From Bettongia penicillata ogilbyi (lineage: Eukaryota > Chordata > Mammalia > Diprotodontia > Potoroidae), in NCBI GenBank assembly GCA_023548195.1, contig JAJHZJ010000799.1:3300082-3364081 (forward strand): a stretch of DNA of 64,000 nucleotides, read 5' to 3'. Below, piece after piece: positions 42,575 to 54,149 of this stretch (position 1 is its first letter; each line of letters opens with the position of its first letter). The translations under genes were made by a program, and so were the position numbers. Under the pieces are notes generated by a model, which was not told the origin of the DNA, ran no database searches, and was given only the letters and a program-made list of their open reading frames with translations.

Positions 42575-42740
42575 AATTAGAATGATAGAGCCATATAACG
42601 TTAGGGGTCCTTTAGGGGTCATCTGTCCTCATTCCTCAACCTCCCCTCTCACATTTTATAGGTTGGGGAATGAGGATATTAGAGGGAAGTAACTAGCCAG
42701 CAAAGACCCTGACTGAAATCCTCTGCTCCTAGACTGGCAT
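42575..42740 (-). mobile_element. MIR-like SINE, antisense
   Basis: 'gtcctttaggggtcatctg', 'acattttataggttgggga', 'gactgaaatcctctgctcc'. Decayed. Confidence 0.55.
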
Positions 42741-43212
42741 ATTTCCTCTGAATACCTTACTTTTTGCAGCAGACTCACTCAGGACTCTACCCAGACAGGG
42801 CCAGTGTGGAACTAGACTTTTTGGGATCCACTGCACCTTAGCACTTTCCCCAGAAATCCCTTTAGCTTCTCAGATTCTATTGAGCCCCACCTTAGACTGA
42901 TTCCAAGCCCCTTCAGCTCCCCGGTGAGTTAAAGACAGTAGACCCTGGTTTTCCTCATGGGCTGACTAGGCTGGTATTTGGGAGGCTTTCCCCTGGGCTG
43001 ACTGGGCTGGGATTGGAAAGCTCTGGTTTGGGGCTCCAGGCCAAACCTCGGAGAGCACAGCCTGCCTCGGGCTCTGGCAAGGCAGTGAACTTCATGGCCC
43101 CAGGCAGGAGCCAAAGACAATGGTTCTTTTCACTCAGCATTTTCTGAAGAGGCAGGGTGGGGAGCAGCCGGTCAGCCAGGCAGCTTAGCGCTCTTTTTTT
43201 TTTTTGAGAGAG
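42741..43212. other. Unique GC-rich block with a short tandem duplication
   Basis: 42959-43030 holds two adjacent diverged 36-bp units beginning gggctgact(a/g)ggctgg. A T12 run follows at about 43193. Overlapping minus frames have no domain. Confidence 0.5.
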
Positions 43213-43360
43213 AATTGCAACTCAAAAGACCCAGGTTCTAGTCTTGGCCTTGCTGATAATGGGTTGTGAAAACTTACAACAACCACCTTACCCATTTGTG
43301 TCACAGTTTCTTTCTTTGTAAGACAGGGATTATAGTATTTGACCTACTTATTTGATAGGC
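43213..43360 (+). mobile_element. MIR-like SINE
   Basis: 'agacccaggttctagtcttg', 'cttgctgataatggg', 'tctttgtaagacagggatta'. Confidence 0.75.
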
Positions 43361-43942
43361 ATATGTATGGTATGGGGGTGAGGGTGCGTTGGCAGAATGG
43401 TAAAGGTAACATGGAAAAACAGGAGAGAATTTATTTTTAAGATAGATTACCTTTAAGGCAACTCTTTCCAGCTCAGATGCCAGGATAGCTCTGATAATAG
43501 ATAGGAAAGTGGTTTGAGGAGTGAGAGAATGGTGGAAAGGTAAGGGAAAGCAATGAGGGAACCACGTCTGGATATAAAGTTGAGTGGGGTTGGTGGATGA
43601 TGGTGCCTGTGAAACTCTTAGACCAAGAAGCCAGAGTCTGCCTCCCTCCAAGGACACAAAAGACCCATAAACAGGTCCTCTCCTTCTGGAACACAATAAT
43701 TAGCAAGTCCATGAATTAGCTTCTAATTATACTTCTGTTGCGAATGGTAGTAATTTGTCAACCTAAGAAAGACCTTGAGCCTTGATTAAAGGTATTGGGA
43801 TGCAAGAGTATAGACTTGTTCTCAGTGCCTTTGAAATCTATGTGTTTGGGGAAATTCATAGCCATTATCATTTATTCCTGGGCATCAAATGACATGCATA
43901 TATATGCACATATATGTATATATGTAATCTAATATACTCTTT
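43361..43942. other. Unique DNA, no recognised feature
   Basis: A 131-codon minus frame (43301-43696) has no domain. A catata tract lies at 43890-43930. Confidence 0.4.
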
Positions 43943-44187
43943 TTTTTGTTATTCAGTGATTTTCAGTCGTGTTTGATTCTTTGTGACCCCATTGGAGGTT
44001 TTCTTGGCAAAGATACTGGAGTGGTTTGCCATTTCCTTCTCCAGCTCATTTTATAGATGAAGAAACTAAGGCAAACAGGGTAAAATGACTTTGCCGGGAT
44101 CACACAGCTAGTTAGTGTCTGAGATCAAATTTGAACTCATGTCCTCCTGACCCTAGGCCCAGTGCTCTATCCACTTCACCACTATTT
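43943..44187 (-). mobile_element. MAR1-type SINE, antisense, full-length
   Basis: 'cagtcgtgtttgattctttg', 'ggttttcttggcaaagatac', 'ctccagctcattttatagat', 'gggatcacacagctag', 'ctctatccacttcaccac'. Confidence 0.94.
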
Positions 44188-44309
44188 AACATACCTCCAT
44201 AGAAAGGTGAACAGCATAGGGCTGCGGTGGTGAGAGTATCCTGGGCAATAATGAATTGCTATTTCATCCACTTTTGCTGCCTGTGAAGCTCCTGGGTCAA
44301 ATAGCATCA

Positions 44310-44642
44310 TATTTAGAATCACAGGACCTGGACTGGAGCATTAGCTCAACTACTTATTAACTGTATGATTTCAGGCAAACCAGGACAGGCCTTAGTTTCT
44401 TCAAAATGTCAAATTAGGGGATAGGCTTAGTTGATCTCTAGGTCTATTTCAGTCCTAAAATCCTATGATTACAGGGTCTTAGAGCTTGAGCTAGAAGGGA
44501 CCAGAGGCACCATCTAATCCAACCTCCTTATTTTATTGATAAATGAAGAAACGGAGGCCCAACCAGATTAAACTTCTTTCCCTGGATCACTCATGCAGTA
44601 AATGTCAAAGGTAGGATCTGAATCCAGGTCCTCTGATTTTTG
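44310..44642. mobile_element. Two MIR-like SINEs, tail to tail
   Basis: 44310-44468 is sense ('acctggactggagcattagc', 'cagtcctaaaatcctatga'). 44470-44642 is antisense ('gagctagaagggaccagagg', 'ggatctgaatccaggtcc'). Confidence 0.75.
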
Positions 44643-44862
44643 CAGTGAGGTAGTGCTGCAATGCATAGAGCACATCTTCCTGAGTTCAGATCTGCCCTCA
44701 GGCCTATTAGTCTGCATGAATCCTGGGTGAGTCTCATCACCCTGTTTGCCTCAGTTTCCTCATCTGTAAAATGAGCTGGAGGAGGAAATGCTAAACCACT
44801 CCAGTCTCTTTACCAAACAAACCTCATGTTATGGAAAGTCAGATATGACATAACCACCATCA
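44643..44862 (+). mobile_element. MAR1-type SINE, sense
   Basis: 'gcatagagcacatcttcctg', 'tgcctcagtttcctcatctg', 'aaaatgagctggaggaggaa', 'gtcagatatgacataacc'. Confidence 0.88.
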
Positions 44863-45060
44863 CCACCATGTCTCTCTGTAGAATCACTGCTCTTTCCATT
44901 AGGTCTTAGTTTTCCAAGTTGCAAAGGGCCTTAGAGATGAACTGATCCAACACCCACATCAGAACTTCCCACTGGCTCTACCACTTAGCTGAGTGATGCC
45001 CATCACCTCCATGTACCTCAGTTTTCCCACTTATTACAGGGGTTTGCCCTTATTCCATAG
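44863..45060 (+). mobile_element. MIR-like SINE, decayed
   Basis: 44970-45060 reads 'ctggctctaccacttagctg' and 'gtacctcagttttcccactt'. The left part is unclear. Confidence 0.5.
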
Positions 45061-45989
45061 GTATAATAAACAAAAGCAGATAATGGGTCCAGAGAAAAGT
45101 TGTGAAGAGGGAAAAGAACGGAGGAGGAAGGGTGCAGGGGATGCAAGGATTTAAAGAATCCCTGACTTATTGCCTGCTCTTTGGTCCTACCCTATCTGCC
45201 GCAAAGGTGAAACTTTAAATGGTAGCATCACCATTGAAGAGGAAAATTGAGCAGCTGGGGGGACAGGAGTGTGTTGGGGCATTAAGGGTGAGAGACAAGA
45301 CAGTAAAAAAGAAAAGTAGAACTACGGAGGCATCTCTCGGGAAATGCAACACTTGGAGCTCCTAAGGCTGCTGAAGTAGGGGTACTGGGGCTGCAATGGG
45401 GCTGTCTTGGGGAGGGGGGTGTCCTGGATTGGAAATTCCAGGGGTGTTGCAATTCTGGAATGTGGTGGATTGGCACTGAGACCTCAGAAAAACCAGCGGG
45501 CCCTACCATGCCAGACCGTAATAACAGCCTTGCAGTGTCTCTAACCAGCACCGTCCCCTTCGACTCCCAGGCATCCTAAATTCACACACACACACAAAAT
45601 GCAACTCCATTTTAGCCCCGCAGCCTAATAGCTACTGTTGTGTTTGCACTGTGCCCGCAAGCATCATGGGCCATTAAGAAAGCCGTCCATTGAGATCCTA
45701 GGCTGCCATTTATTGGTCTGGAGACTGGAACTTGTCCAGACCAGTCAGCCCCTCTGAGGAGACATGAATGGCTACACAAGGCAAGTTGTTTTCGAAGAGA
45801 GGGACCCCTGCAATTAGCTGGCAGATGCTGAAGAAAAGGGGACAAAGCTCTCTCCAGGCCTAACGAAAGAAAGGAGTCACCACAATGCACTTATTGGCTT
45901 ATACACAGGCACGCCTATTGCACACACTTAGCTCCTTCTCTCCTGGCCAGACAGAACAGGCACGCACAGCCTATGTGTATGGTGTGGGA
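45061..45989. other. Unique DNA, candidate conserved noncoding block at 45580-45900
   Basis: Repeat-free and GC-balanced. 45600-45720 contains 'gcctaatagctactg', 'gggccattaagaaagcc' and 'gccatttattggtctgg', words that look constrained. Minus-strand frames of 89 and 92 codons lack any domain. Confidence 0.4.
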
Positions 45990-46200
45990 TGAGGGAAAGA
46001 AGATACATGCTGGCTTTGGAATCAAGAGACCTGGTTTCATATTGTGGCTTTGACACTAGCTGGATACTCAAGGATGAGTGGTTTCTCTGAGCCTCAGTTT
46101 CCCCATTTGCAAAATGGGCATGATTAAACATTACTTGCTTCATGAGGAGTATACTTTGTAAATTTTAAAGTACTGGATAAATGTGAGTTACTATTATCAA
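45990..46200 (+). mobile_element. MIR-like SINE
   Basis: 'ggaatcaagagacctggttt', 'ctgagcctcagtttcccca', 'tttgcaaaatgggcatg', 'ataaatgtgagttac'. Confidence 0.88.
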
Positions 46201-46231
46201 GCATTCAGCATGAGGGGAAGGGGGAAGGCAG

Positions 46232-46470
46232 AAAGATTTATTATGTACTTACTATGTACCAGAAACTGTGCTAAGCTCATTATAAATATCTCATTTGATC
46301 CTTATAACTCTGTGAGGTAGGTGCTATTATCTCCTTTTTATAGTTGAGGAAACTGAGGCAGATAGAGATGAAATGATTTATCCAGAGGGCACAGAGCTAG
46401 TAAGTGCATGAGGCCTGATTTAAATCGAGTTCTTCCTCACTCCAGGCCCAGTGCACTTAGCGACCCAGAT
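46232..46470 (-). mobile_element. MAR/MIR3-like SINE, antisense
   Basis: 'gtacttactatgtaccag', 'aactctgtgaggtaggtgc', 'agttgaggaaactgaggcag', 'cctcactccaggcccag'. Confidence 0.88.
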
Positions 46471-46699
46471 GCATTGTGTACAGGATCCTTCTTCAACAGC
46501 AAAGGACCATCACCACAACCACCAACCCTACTGATCATCATTCGATGCTTGTGGACACACGTCTACGTACTTCCCCTCACTCCTCAAAAATACACATACA
46601 CACAATCAATTCAATTTGACCAGCATTTACTAGATGTTTACGTGGAGTAGTTACTAAGTGCTGGCAATGCAGAAACAAACAAGCAAAAATAATTCCCAC
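46471..46699. other. Unique DNA with an L2 scrap
   Basis: 46600-46680 weakly resembles an antisense L2 end ('cagcatttactagatgttta'). Confidence 0.35.
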
Positions 46700-47245
46700 A
46701 GTTACAGAATAGAAGAAAACCTTAGTCATCATTCAGTCCCACCCAAGGAATCCCTTTATAACCTACATGCTGAGTGATCACCCACACTTTGCTTGACCTA
46801 CAGCAAGGGGGAGACCCATCATCTCCTGAGGCTGTTCATTCAATTTTTGGATAGCTCTAATTGCTAGTAGAGTCGCCATAGTGCATAGAGCACCAGACTT
46901 GGCATCAGGAAAACCCATCTTCCTGAGTTCAAATCTGACCTGAGACAGTTCTTAGCTGGGTGAACCTGGGCAAGTCACTTAAACCTCATTTGCCTCAGTT
47001 TCCTCATTTGTAAAATGAGTTGGAGAAGGAGATGGTAAACCATTCTAGCATCTTTGCCAAGGAAACCTCAGATGGGATCACAAAGAGTCTGAAATGACTG
47101 AATAGCAAAAACAAAAATTGTTAGTAAGTTTCTTCTTACTCAAGACTAAATTTGCTATTTTGTGAATTTGACTCACTGTTCCTAATTCTGCCTTCTGGGG
47201 CCAAACAGAACAAGACCAGTGCTTTTTCTAGGACAACAAACATTT
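46700..47245 (-). mobile_element. CR1/L3 LINE 3' tail, antisense, split by a MAR1 SINE
   Basis: Left 'atcatctcctgaggctgttc' and 'ttttggatagctctaattg'; right 'ttgttagtaagtttcttctt' and 'attctgccttctggggcc'. The element continues directly across the SINE. Confidence 0.8.
46864..47115 (+). mobile_element. MAR1-type SINE, sense, with short target duplication
   Basis: 'gcatagagcaccagacttgg', 'tgggcaagtcacttaaacct', 'ttggagaaggagatggtaaa', end 'ctgaatagcaaaaacaa'. The CR1 word aattg is present on both sides (46859-46863 and 47116-47120). Confidence 0.92.
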
Positions 47246-47249
47246 ATTT

Positions 47250-47580
47250 CTGTGGTAAATGATATTCTATTTTTTCCAATTACATGTAAAGATAATTTTC
47301 AACATTCATTTTTTATAAGATTTTGAGTTTCAAATTTTTCTCCTTTCCTCCTATCCCCCTTCAGCACTTTGATGATACATGTGCAATCTTGTTAAATATG
47401 TTGGCATGTTAGTCCTGTTGTAAAAGGAGAGACAGAACAAAAGAGAAAAACAACAAAAAACCAACCAAAAAGTGAAAACAGTCTGCTCTGATCTGCATTC
47501 AGACCCATTGTTCTTTCTCTGGATGTGGGCAGAATTTTCCATCATACTCATGATGGAAACTTTTGGAGTTGTCTTGGATT
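47250..47580 (-). mobile_element. LINE-1 3' UTR, antisense
   Basis: 'tttttccaattacatgtaaa', 'tttgagtttcaaatttttc', 'ttctttctctggatgtggg' follow the reverse of the marsupial L1 3' UTR. Confidence 0.85.
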
Positions 47581-47726
47581 ATTCAACAAGCCTTTATTAA
47601 GCACTTATTGTGTTCCAGGCACTGTGCTGGGGAGACAAAGGCAAAACCTCCCCTCTTCCTCCCAAAAAACTAGAGCCTGCTTTTAAGATGCTGAAATCTA
47701 GTGGGGGAGACAACATGCAAACACCC

Positions 47727-47785
47727 TATACATACATACATACATACATATATATATACATGCATGCATACATGCATATGTGTAT
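47727..47785. repeat. (CATA)n/(TA)n microsatellite inside L2
   Basis: Catacata then tatata then tgcatgca units. Confidence 0.9.
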
Positions 47786-48351
47786 CTATCCCAGAGGAGA
47801 CATGTAGAAAATGTGACCCATGTTTAAGAGTAAAAGGGCTGTCACCTCTTAAATTAGGTGTCATCTTTGATTCCATACATACGTATACATATATAACCTA
47901 ATAAATCGGAGATACTCTCAGAGGGAAGACACTAAGAATAACTTTTTGCAGAAGGTGGGATTTGAAGAGATTTCAGATTTATGCTGAGATTTGCAGAAAG
48001 TCAAAGAATGCAAGAGGTGGACGTGACCAAGGAGAGTGGCATGCCTGTTCGTGAGGATCCTTCTGTGAAAAGGGAGATGAGGCGGTAGGAGGAACAGCAA
48101 AAAGGTCAGTGTCCCTGGCAAGGTAGAAAAGGACTAGGACTTTCTTTGATCCCGGAGTTCATAGGAGGCCACTGGAGTTTATTGAATGGGGAAGAAGAAA
48201 AATAGGGTTAGAACTGGACTTTATGAAGATCACTAGATTGGAGTGGGGAGAGTCTGGCTGGAGGCAGGGAGATCAACCAGTAGGCTAGATGGTCTTGGCT
48301 TGAGGTGATGAGGGCCTGCATCAGAGTGGTGGTGCTATCAGAGGAGAAAAG

Positions 48352-48384
48352 GGGTGTCTGTGTGTGTGTGTGTGTGTGTGTATG
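48352..48384 (+). repeat. (TG)n microsatellite
   Basis: About 13 tg units with one ct interruption near the start. Confidence 0.95.
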
Positions 48385-48440
48385 ATATTCTGAAGGAAGA
48401 AATGATAGGACTAGGCAACTCATTGGATATGGAAGGAAAG

Positions 48441-48914
48441 AGAGGAGTCTAGGTTAAGAGGTAAGAACCCTATGAGTATTTGAAAATGTGAATTATATTC
48501 TTTATATGTCTTCTCTAGGCTAAATATTCCTCAGTTCTTCAACTAGTCTTTATATGGCATGAACTCAAGACCCCTCACCATCTTGGGTCCTTCTCTACTT
48601 TTTCACTGTATTTTCCAAAGAAAGAAATAGGATAGGAGATAGGGTAGGCCTGATCCAGGGTTAAGAGAAGTCTTGTTCCAACAGTGACTTAAGCAGGCTC
48701 CTAAGACATTGAATAGATGGTCAGATGGGATTAGTGGGTATCCCACTGCTCCCCACCCCTACCCACTCTGAGTCAGGCTAGGGTGTAGAGGGGCCAGAGT
48801 TCAGAGGGAAGGACCCCCTCGATGATTAGCTACTTGACTCTAGGCATCAGACTAGGGGCTGGTCTGGGGAAATGCTAGGTAAGTCAGATTTTAGCAATCT
48901 GGTCAAAAGAGTAT
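48441..48914. other. Unique DNA, no recognised feature
   Basis: Part (48480-48610) resembles an old antisense CR1 tail ('ctaggctaaatattcctcag') but only weakly. Confidence 0.35.
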
Positions 48915-49215
48915 TGGTTGGAAATAAGAAGACCTGTATTTTATTCACTATTGTGACATTCACTCTGGATCTCTGTTTCCTTTGATGAATGAGATTGATG
49001 CATAAAGTCTCTAAGGTCCATGTAGCTCTATTAATCTGTGATTGAATTTGTGTGATTTGAGTTGCATTTGACAATAATTCAGTTAAGTCTTGATTTTGAA
49101 AAGAACTGATTGAACAAAGGTTTCAAACATTTCCCATCTCTGGGATCTCAGTTTCCTTCTCTGTACAAAGTTAGACTAGATGATCCCAAAGGAATATTCC
49201 AATTGTAATGCATGT
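48915..49215 (+). mobile_element. Two MIR-like SINE fragments, sense
   Basis: 48915-49045 ('aataagaagacctgtatttt', 'gtctctaaggtccatgtag') and 49120-49215 ('gatctcagtttccttctctg', 'agactagatgatcccaaagg'). Confidence 0.65.
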
Positions 49216-49454
49216 AATTATCATAATGCTTTTGGGGGTGTGATTCTAAGTCCTCTTGCATAACATCATCTTTTCACTATAGGGGTTACCATCCTAGCTC
49301 CATTACCAAGGGTTTTCTTAGAATTCAAGTTCTCTGCAAGGAGATGATAATAAAATTCAAGGGAACTGATGAGTTCACAGTTACATGAAGCAAAATGGGG
49401 AGAATCTGGACATGTTCTTGGGTGATGCTCTTGTTTAGAATGAAGTTGATATGT
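49216..49454. other. Unique DNA
   Basis: Nothing recognised. Confidence 0.4.
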
Positions 49455-49790
49455 GATGACCTAGTAAAAAAGACTGAGCAGACATGTTCAGATGGGAGGA
49501 AAACCCAACAAGAAGCAATTTCATGGATGCTAAATCAGGAGAATATCCAGGAGGAGAAGGTGATGAACAATGTCAAGCTTCAAAGGGGTCAAGAAGGATG
49601 GAAACTGATGAAGGACCTTTGGATTTAGCAACTAAGAGATCTTTGAAAGCTTAGAGAATATATATTAAATCAAGTGGTGGAATTGGAAGCCACACAGCAT
49701 TTCACTTATTGTGAATGAAGCATAAAGTGAAGAACAATGAATGTAGATAGCTTTTTTCTAGGAATTTGGCTATGAAAGGTACAAGGTTTC
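49455..49790 (-). mobile_element. L2 LINE ORF2 N-terminal side, antisense
   Basis: 'tatccaggaggagaaggtga', 'tttggatttagcaactaaga', 'agtggtggaattggaagcc' match the stretch near 51590-51770 in the longer antisense L2. Confidence 0.75.
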
Positions 49791-49864
49791 AGCTCCCATC
49801 CTTGGATGGTTGTTGTTGGAACATTAATACACTTGGCACAATATGGTATACATATTTCCAATTA

Positions 49865-50400
49865 TTAGGCAGGTTTTTCCTTCCTTAGGCTTTCCATCAG
49901 ACCCAAATTTGCCCCTCTAACACCAATCCATTTTTTCTCATACTGCCCTATATGGACAAATAAAAGAAGTCAAATCCCTTTTGAACATGAGAGCCAATAG
50001 TTTCTTTGAAGATGGCTCTCATCCTCCTTCCCTATACCCCCATCTTTCTTTTCTTCTCCAGGTTGAACATTCCCAGTCCCATCAACTGACCTTCAGACAA
50101 CCTGGACTCAAAGCCTTCCTCTGCTTGTTTTCCAGCTCCTCAATTTTCTTAGAATTGAGCACAACATACCATGTGAGGTCTACCTCTTCAGGGTCAAGCA
50201 CAGAGAGTCCTCTTTAATATCTGGAAGCTATTCCTTTATTCATTCAATCCTATACCACATTAGTTCTCTTTTGGCTTCTATATCATAATCCTGACTCATA
50301 ATAGAGCGACCCACAGATCATTTTGAGACAAACTTCTGTCAAATTAGGACTCTCATGTTTTTGAGGACTTGTGTATTTTTTAGACCAAGTATGAGACTTT
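49865..50400 (-). mobile_element. CR1/L3 LINE 3' half, antisense
   Basis: 'ttctccaggttgaacattcc', 'cttctgtcaaattaggac' and 'gtatgagactttatccgg' lie in reverse CR1 order. The 78-codon + frame at 49981 is a by-product. Confidence 0.6.
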
Positions 50401-50450
50401 ATCCGGTACCTGGGGCATAGCGGTACTTTAATAAATACTTATTGATAGAT
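50401..50450 (+). mobile_element. L2 LINE 3' terminal scrap, sense
   Basis: 'cggtacctggggcatagcgg' followed by 'aataaatacttattgatag'. Confidence 0.6.
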
Positions 50451-50489
50451 TGTTCCCTATTGAATTTCTTCCTATTAGATTAAATCAAT

Positions 50490-53400
50490 TAATCCCCAAG
50501 CATTAATCACCTAGTATATCTCAAACCTTGTGCTAGGTGTTGACACAAAGACACAGAAATGAAGAATAAAACAATTCTTATTCAGGAGGATTGCATTCTC
50601 CTTAGGAGGCATGTGCCTATATATATACTTACTGAATACATATAAAAAGAATAGTTGTTGGGGTTTACATAGACTTCAGGTGGAAGGTGGTACTTGAGCT
50701 GTGTCTTAGTGGAAGAGAGGAATGTTACTGAGTAGGAAGTGAGGAGGGAGGCCATACCATATAGGAAGGTTAGCTTATGCTATGACCCAGAGACTGGAAG
50801 TGAAGTGTTGTGTGTGAAGACAAGAAAAAAAAAAGCCAGCTCCTCAGGGTAACAAGATAGAGAATCCTGTAAAGATTGGTTGGGGTCAGGATGTAAAAGG
50901 CTTTACAAGCTAAATAGAGGATTTAAATTTTCTCCTAGAGGTAAAATGGAGCCAGTAGAGTTTGTTGATTGGGCAAGGACATAGTTACCTCTGTACTTGT
51001 AACGATATGGAGGATAGAATGAAATGGGGAGAGACTTGAGGTTTAGAGGTAAATTCGGTGGCTATTGCCATACTCTAAGTGAGAAATGATGAGGATTTAA
51101 ATTAGAGAGAAGGAGTTGAATTCGAGAGATTCTGTAGGGATAGAAAATAGCAATATTTGGTAACTGATTGCATATGGGGTGAGAGAAAGTAAAAATAATA
51201 ATGAGTTTAGGAACCTGCGAGAATGCACGGATTGTTTGTGCCTTTGATAGAAATAGAGATATTTTAAAGAGAGGTAGGTTTGGGAGGAAAGGTAATGAGT
51301 TCTATTTTGGATATGTTGAGTTTGAGATGTTTCTGGGACATCCAGTTTGAATGTATAATAGCTGACTCAAGGGAGACACTAGGGCTGTGTATATGTAGAT
51401 CTGTGAGGAATCATCATGGAGATGATAATTAAAACTATAGGAGCTGATAACCAAGAGAGAAAGAGAAATCTACATGGGAGAGAACCTTAGGAAACAACCA
51501 AAATTAGGGAGGGGATGATACGGATAAAGAGCTAGCCAAGGAGATTAAGGAATGGTCAGACAGGAGAACTAGGAGAATGATGCCCTCAAAACCCATCCAA
51601 GATGGGATGGTCAGTAGTATCAAACGAAGCAGAGACATCAAGAAGGATGTGAAATGTGAAAAGATAATCAGATTTGGCAACTAAGAGATCACTGTTGACT
51701 TTGAAGAGAGCAGTTTCATTTGAGGGGTGACATTAGAATACAGATTGCAATGGGCTAAGAAGTGAGTGAAAGGAGGGAAAGCAAACATAACATGTTTAGA
51801 TAACTTTTTAGGAGTTTGTTGGGAGAAGGAGGAGGGGGAGACTGAGAATGAAAGCTTGAGTGAATGATAGGACCTAGTGAAGCTTTTTTAAAAATAGGAA
51901 GATTTAAGAATGTTTGAAAGTAGCAGTAGATAGAAGATTAGATAGAGGGCAGAGATGATTGAAGTTACAATATGCTAAAGAACATGGGAGGGAGTGGAGA
52001 TCAAGAACACAAGTACAGGGCCTTACCAAGGAGACTGGGATGAAAGGAGAGAGTGGGGGATGATGTCAAGAGGTTTTGAGATAAAGCTAATGGAATATAT
52101 GGAGTTCACATAGCATGGCCTCAGTTTTCTTAGTAAAGTAAGAGGAGGTCCTTAGCTGAGAGAGAGGGGGCAAAAGGAAGGGTGGGATGTTTGAAGAGAC
52201 TTGTAATAGCTTCTGAGGGGAGTGAGCTAGGGAATCAATTAGGGAGGAATAAAAGGACTGTCTTGCTGCAGGAAGGGCTCACTTGTAGTGGATAACATGA
52301 ATTTACAATGTATTCAGTCAATAGACTTTCCTAGCTCCTTTCAGCAGCACGCAAGTAGGAGCTGAAGAGTCAGATGGTGGGACTCATCCAGGGTTGAGGT
52401 TTGGCAAGGGATGAGTGGCTGTACTACTAAAGTAGTACTAAAAGATAGTATACAGTTGAGTACACTAGGTACAGGGTTGAGATTTGAAAGGGTGGAAAGT
52501 GAAGGCCAAGAAAGAATGAAGGCCTGAGAAAGTACTGAAGGGTGGAGGAATTGAAGGTTGGGATGAGTGCTACTAGTAGGTTTAGGAGGGGTGAGGCATA
52601 GGGAGAGGGTAGATTATAGGAGGCTTTATTCTGATAGAGTATATCAGAGTTTTTGACTAAGGAAGTATAATACTTGTTGGTAATGGTAAGATCCTGGGAG
52701 TAGCTAGGTGGTCCAATAGACAAGGTCCTAGGCCCAGAGTCAGGAACACTCATCTTAGAAAGTTCAAATCTGACCTCAGACACTAGCTATGTGACCCTAG
52801 GCAAGTCACTTAACCTTGTTTGCCTCCATTTCCTCATCTGTAAAATGAGATACAGAGGAAAATGACAAACTACTCTAGTGTCTTTGCCAAGAGAACTCTA
52901 AATGGGCTACCAAATAGTTATTCACAACAGAAATGACTCAACAACAAAGGATGCAATCCAGGGTGTGACCATCTCTGTGTATAGTTGAAATAGAATAGAA
53001 TAGATGATCAGATTTAAAGAAACTGAGGAACTGGTAGGTTAGGGAATTTGAGAGAGCATCATTTTGGATGATGGAGTCCTCTAACGGCAGGAGTGGGGAA
53101 GGAGAAGAAAATGGTGAGTCAGGTACTGAACTCTTTGAGAATGAAGGAAAATGGATGGATGGTAAGTAAACAACAGTCACCATGATCTATTAGGTGGAAA
53201 ATTTTAATTGGATGAACTTCAAAGGAGGAAAGGTCGTTGAGTAATAATATAGAGTTTGGAAGTATAGTTCTTGTAGAAGGAATATTCTTAATCTCCCTCC
53301 TGGACCAACATGTTGGGAGTATAAATAAAGATACAGACTGTATTGGAGAGGATAACCAGGAATGTGTTTTCATCAGGGAAGAGCTATCGTATTTGCAAGG

Positions 53401-53610
53401 AGTGTGAGAGAAAGGAGTATGGAATGATGGGAAGTTTGTTCACCATTGGAGAAGAATTGCAGAGGGTATACTAGAAAGGGTGGCCAGGGTTGGACTGGGA
53501 TAGATTGAGGAAGATAGGATTGAGAGAACAGGAGGTTGAGGAGGGGTTTCCACCTGTATGGCCAGTGATATACAGGAATAGGAAGAAAAATGGAAGGTGG
53601 GATATTATTA
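50490..53610 (-). mobile_element. Near full-length L2 LINE, antisense
   Basis: About 3 kb of continuous antisense L2, from the 3' end ('ccttgtgctaggtgttgac') through the RT region ('gttctattttggatatgttg'), 'catcaagaaggatgtgaaat', 'gagatcactgttgactttga', 'ggtccttagctgagagag', to the endonuclease side ('gtttccacctgtatggccag'). No long frame survives. A MAR1 SINE is inserted at 52699-52946. L2 consensus length is about 3.3 kb. Confidence 0.85.
52699..52946 (+). mobile_element. MAR1-type SINE, sense, inside L2
   Basis: 'agtagctaggtggtccaat', 'atgtgaccctaggcaagtca', 'tttcctcatctgtaaaatga', 'gtgtctttgccaagagaac', end 'gactcaacaacaaagg'. Confidence 0.93.
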
Positions 53611-53618
53611 ACCATAAG

Positions 53619-53708
53619 AGGAGGAGGAGTAGTAGTAGTAGTAGCAGTATTAGTAGTAGTTGTGGTAGTAATAGTAGTAGTAATAGTAATAATAGTGGTA
53701 GTAGTGGG
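53619..53708 (+). repeat. (AGT/AGG)n triplet repeat
   Basis: About 28 agt-type triplets with taa/tgt variants. Reading frames through it are low-complexity artefacts. Confidence 0.95.
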
Positions 53709-53724
53709 TGGCACATTGGAAAGA

Positions 53725-54065
53725 TTCAGCCCAGTGATTTAATCTGTCAATTGTTTTGGGTCCCAACCCTGTTATCTAATGTGTGAACGATGCCTTCCAG
53801 TTTTGTATTATCTGTAGAATTGGAGTGTATCATCTATTCCTTTATTCAAGTGATTGATAAAATTTTAAATAGCACAGGGTCAAACAGATGCCTGGGTCAC
53901 TCTACTAAAGACCTGCTGTCATAGACATCATAGAGACACTGAACCATAAATTATTATCATTGGGGTCTGGTCATTCAACCCGCTTCAGATTCATTTACTT
54001 GGAACACTGTTTTATTCTTTTCTCTGTGCCTTTTCCAACAAGATCAATATGAGGTAATTTATAAA
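53725..54065 (-). mobile_element. CR1/L3 LINE RT region, antisense
   Basis: 'tcaagtgattgataaaattt', 'aatagcacagggtcaaacag', 'gggtctggtcattcaaccc' are the reverse of the CR1 RT segment. Confidence 0.8.
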
Positions 54066-54149
54066 ATTGTAGCCAGAATTCCTGACTTACTCCCCCAACC
54101 TATATGCAATATAGGTGTTGATGAGTCCAGCATAAAATTCCTAGCATAT

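Larger units (their letters stand above)
47582..48440 (-). mobile_element. L2 LINE 3' region, antisense
   Basis: 'tcaacaagcctttattaagc', 'aatctagtgggggagacaac', a CATA microsatellite, 'ggaggccactggagtttatt', 'gatgagggcctgcatcagag'. Ends in a TG tract. Confidence 0.88.

Noticed and set aside
53373..53786. Frames rich in T, L or S on both strands
   Set aside because: They are translations of the AGT triplet array and L2 flank.
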